Assembly: GCA_002433485.1 (NCBI GenBank)
Contig: DJIF01000103.1
Location: 74,156 to 80,335 of the forward strand
Length of the DNA: 6,180 bases
Direction: 5' to 3'
Origin: Deltaproteobacteria bacterium UBA6601
GTDB lineage: Bacteria; Myxococcota_A; UBA796; UBA9615
In this document: positions 3,856 through 6,180 of the stretch, one piece after another
How positions within the stretch are numbered: the first letter of the stretch is position 1
How the letters are laid out: each line of letters begins with the position of its first letter
Program-made: the position numbers and the translations under genes
The notes under the pieces: generated by a model
Databases searched by the model: none
The model's input: only the letters and a program-made list of their open reading frames with translations
Told to the model about the DNA's origin: nothing

Positions 3856-6180
3856 TCACTGTTGGCCGCCACCGCCGCCGGGGGGGCCGCAACCCTCATC
3901 GATCTGGCCGTTGCAATTGTTGTCGAGGGCGTCGAAGCAGAGCTCTTGCATTCCTGGAAATACTGACGGGTTCTGGTCGTCACAGTCGGTGGGATCCGGC
4001 ACATAGCCTGCCGGCTGAACACATGCCAGCAAAGGCGAAACAAACGCGTCACCAAAGCCATCACTGTCCATGTCCGGGTACCAAAAGGGAGCGCCCACTG
4101 CGTTGTTATCGATGCCGGCGTCGCAGTCGTTGTCCACACCATCACAGACCTCGGTCGCTCCCGGATAGACAGCAGGATTGGCATCATCACAATCCCCGGA
4201 ATTGGCGGTGACGCCGTCGCCATCGGCGTCGACATTGCCGGGGCAAGCCTGATCTGACGCGCAGTCCGAATCGTTGCAGTCAACCTGTCCATCGCCGTCG
4301 TTATCGACGTTGTCGGTACACACCTCAGTGCAGCCCTCGTCAATACCGCCGGCGCAGTTGTTGTCGAGGTTGTCGCCACAGATCTCGGTCGCGCCTGGAT
4401 AGACCGCCGAGTTGGCGTCGTTGCAATCGACCGAGCTCAGCGATCCGTCGCAGTCTCCGTCTGTGGCCTGCGCACCCAGCGACGCGTCGCCGTCATCGCA
4501 GTCGCCGCCGCAGCTGGTGACCCCGTCGCCATCGCCATCGAAGCCCTCGTCGACCAAAGTATTGCAGTTGTTGTCCGCACCATCACAGACCTCAGTCGCA
4601 CCGGGATTCACCGAGGCGTTGTTGTCATCGCAATCCGCAGGGGGCGAATGGCCGTCCTGGTCGTTGTCGACAACACACAGCGGGAATGATGCACAGTCGG
4701 AATCATCACAGTCGACGTCGCTGTCGCAGTCGTTATCGACGTTGTCCTCACAGAGCTCGGTCGCACCTGGATAGGCCGTGTTGTCACCGTCATCGCAGTC
4801 GCCGGCACAGGCCAGTACTGAGTCACCGTCAGCATCGGCCTCATTTGTGGGGATCCCACCGGCGCAGTCGGTATCCAGGCCATCACACAGCTCGCTGGCC
4901 CCTGGATTGACGGTGGCGTTGTTGTCGTCGCAGTCACCAGCTACGTTCGCCAGCCCCGAGCTGAGCGAGCAGGCCTGCACCTGCGCCACGTTCGGGTTGC
5001 CGTAGTTGTCGAGATCGTTGTCGACGTAGAAAGGCGAAGTAAGCCCCTCGTCGACACCACCGGCGCAGTTGTTATCGACGCCGTCGCAGACCTCGGTTGC
5101 AGCCGGGTTGATCGCGTGGTCGAAGTCATCGCAGTCGTCAGGGTTACTCACCGTATCGCTGGGCTGAAAACAAGCCTGCACGGAGTTGCTCGGATCGCCG
5201 TAGAGGTCGCCGTCCAAGTCGTCGTACCAGGTCGCACCGATGCCATCGTCGACACCACCGACGCAGTCGTTATCGACGCCGTCGCATACCTCGCTCGCAG
5301 ACGGGTTCACTGCGGCATCGAGGTCGTCGCAATCAGCCGGGTGATGAAAACTATCACCGTCTGCGTCGCTGTCGACACAATCGGGGGTGCCGTCACTGTC
5401 AAGATCGGCGAAGCTGACCGTGCCGGTGCCGTCGACCAGAAAAGTGTCGCAATCGGAGTCGATGTTGTCGCACTGCTCAGGTGCACCCGGATAGACCGAA
5501 GCGTCGCTGTCGTTGCAGTCGCCCTCACACACCATCCAACCGTCGGGCTCGCCATCGCTTTCTGTCGCCGGCACGTTGCCGTCGCAGTCGTTGTCGTAGC
5601 CATCGCACAGCTCGGCTGCGCCGGGGTAGGAGCTGGCGCTGTGGGGGGCACTGCTGTCTTCACAGTCGTCATCGGCGTTGCCCGGAACGCCGTCGGGGCC
5701 GCAGCTGGTAACCCCATCGGAATCGGCATCAAAGCCCTCGTCGATGCCGGCAGCGCAATTGTTGTTGATGCCGTCGCATATCTCGGTCGCACCTGGGTAG
5801 ACCGAAGCGTCGCTGTCGTTGCAGTCGCCGGCATTGACGCTGTAGTTGTCGCCGTCGTTGTCGGCACTGCAGTCAAGCCCATCGTCCACCTGGCTGTTGC
5901 AGTCGTTGTCGTAGGTATCGCAGACCTCGATCGCACCGGTGTAAACCAGGTTGTTGTCGTCGTCGCAGTCGCCTTCGTCTTCGCTCTGGCCGTCGCCGTC
6001 GTCGTCGTAACAGGGGGTGCCTTCGTCGATGGTCGTGTTGCAGTTGTTGTCTGCGCCGTCACAGGTCTCTGCCGCACCGGGGTAGCTGCTGCTGTCGTTG
6101 TCGTCGCAGTCCCCGCCGAGCACAGAGTAGCCATCGCCGTCCAGGTCGTCGCCTACGTCGTCGTCGTCGCCTATGTCGTC
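3856..6180 (-). CDS. MopE-like protein with about 14 tandem putative metal-binding repeats, N-terminus off the window
   Basis: The frame is open from the right edge to the TGA at 3856 (774 residues seen). A GTG at 6123 is only an internal valine codon, since repeat-type sequence (DLDGDGYS) continues upstream of it. The units follow the 'D-C-D-D ... Y-P-G-A-x-E-x-C-D-G-x-D-N-N-C-x-x-x-x-D-E-G' pattern of the Cu-binding_MopE family, named after the copper-binding surface protein MopE of Methylococcus. I count 14 E-x-C-...-C units. Three are the long form with an aromatic lead (ATWYDDLDGD, SPFYVDNDLD, APFWYPDMDSDGFGD) and a Cys-Pro segment before D-C-D-D. Two (codons near 4320-4260 and 4760-4670) are a different form, DNVDND-x-D-x-x-VDC-x-DSDC. 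The protein is highly acidic, Cys is paired within units, and it ends in Gly-rich GPPGGGGGQQ with no recognisable sorting signal. Secretion, metal or calcium binding and adhesion are inferences from the family; the signal peptide is not visible. Confidence 0.88.
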   Translation of the reverse strand, partial: DDIGDDDDVGDDLDGDGYSVLGGDCDDNDSSSYPGAAETCDGADNNCNTTIDEGTPCYDDDGDGQSEDEGDCDDDNNLVYTGAIEVCDTYDNDCNSQVDDGLDCSADNDGDNYSVNAGDCNDSDASVYPGATEICDGINNNCAAGIDEGFDADSDGVTSCGPDGVPGNADDDCEDSSAPHSASSYPGAAELCDGYDNDCDGNVPATESDGEPDGWMVCEGDCNDSDASVYPGAPEQCDNIDSDCDTFLVDGTGTVSFADLDSDGTPDCVDSDADGDSFHHPADCDDLDAAVNPSASEVCDGVDNDCVGGVDDGIGATWYDDLDGDLYGDPSNSVQACFQPSDTVSNPDDCDDFDHAINPAATEVCDGVDNNCAGGVDEGLTSPFYVDNDLDNYGNPNVAQVQACSLSSGLANVAGDCDDNNATVNPGASELCDGLDTDCAGGIPTNEADADGDSVLACAGDCDDGDNTAYPGATELCEDNVDNDCDSDVDCDDSDCASFPLCVVDNDQDGHSPPADCDDNNASVNPGATEVCDGADNNCNTLVDEGFDGDGDGVTSCGGDCDDGDASLGAQATDGDCDGSLSSVDCNDANSAVYPGATEICGDNLDNNCAGGIDEGCTEVCTDNVDNDGDGQVDCNDSDCASDQACPGNVDADGDGVTANSGDCDDANPAVYPGATEVCDGVDNDCDAGIDNNAVGAPFWYPDMDSDGFGDAFVSPLLACVQPAGYVPDPTDCDDQNPSVFPGMQELCFDALDNNCNGQIDEGCGPPGGGGGQQ
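5492..5829. repeat. Perfect 32-base repeat pair inside the MopE-like gene (5492-5523 and 5798-5829)
   Basis: The same 32 bases, beginning TAGACCGAAGCG and ending GTTGCAGTCGCC, occur at both places, 306 bases (102 codons) apart, and encode G-D-C-N-D-S-D-A-S-V-Y in two units. Silent codon positions are identical too, unlike most unit pairs in the gene, which points to recent duplication or gene conversion between units. The spacing is a whole number of codons, so the reading frame would survive loss or gain of the interval. Confidence 0.85.

Noticed and set aside
3765..4379. 204-residue minus-strand open frame overlapping the MopE-like gene
   Set aside because: It is Thr/Ala-rich and reads the Asp codons of the repeat array one base off (GAC to ACN). 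It lacks any domain and is explained by the repeat composition.
3807..5711. Plus-strand open frames across the MopE-like gene
   Set aside because: Arg/Ser/His-rich low-complexity readings of the complementary strand; no start context or domain.
6121..6123. GTG as the start of the MopE-like protein
   Set aside because: The frame remains open to the window edge and the residues before it (DLDGDGYS) are normal repeat sequence, so the true start lies outside.
5307..6134. 275-residue minus-strand open frame, very rich in Thr and Ala
   Set aside because: Same cause: a shifted reading of the MopE-like repeats, which contain few stop codons in that frame.
3856..6180. Tandem repeats as a CRISPR array or satellite DNA
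   Set aside because: The periodicity is in codons and encodes a conserved Cys/Asp pattern; unit lengths vary and spacers are not unique short sequences.

Overview
The window looks like a chromosomal segment from a moderately GC-rich Gram-negative bacterium. A myxobacterium-like or 'deltaproteobacterial' lineage is the best guess, because Asp/Cys-rich MopE-type repeat proteins, the long AcnB-type aconitase and HTTM-like membrane proteins commonly occur together there. This is inference from protein families; there is no rRNA, tRNA or other taxonomic marker here. All five intact or edge-truncated genes lie on the minus strand, so transcription runs from right to left.

Reading in transcription order: positions 6180-3856 hold the C-terminal 774 residues of a large secreted-type protein made of about 14 tandem MopE-like putative metal-binding units. 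Its start and any signal peptide are off the right edge. After an 87-base gap come two genes that overlap by 4 bases (ATGA). The first is a 160-residue lipoprotein or membrane-anchored protein (3768-3286). The second is a 327-residue multipass membrane protein resembling the HTTM / vitamin-K-carboxylase-like group (3289-2306). Just downstream is a short stretch that reads like the first residues of a DCC-family (DUF393) thiol oxidoreductase, a usual partner of HTTM proteins, now apparently cut off. ExoD-family membrane protein (2236-1580) follows. A 461-base gap without an intact gene (1579-1119) contains a decayed helix-turn-helix gene on the plus strand. The left edge holds the first 372 residues of acnB (1118-1), which seems to use a TTG start.

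The genes do not form one pathway. AcnB is a TCA-cycle enzyme, ExoD is an envelope/exopolysaccharide-associated membrane protein, the 160/327-residue pair is a probable membrane module of unknown role, and the MopE-like protein is probably extracytoplasmic. Only the 160/327 pair shows clear translational coupling.

The feature not explained by genes is a 20-base motif, AGGYCYGATAMGAGGNCTYA, present once in each of three intergenic gaps (1537, 2289, 3780), always just after the stop codon of a minus-strand gene. Two copies share a further 10 identical bases at the same spacing, so this is probably a dispersed small repeat of the genome. I see no CRISPR array, phage, insertion sequence or complete defence system, and no convincing undescribed multi-gene system.
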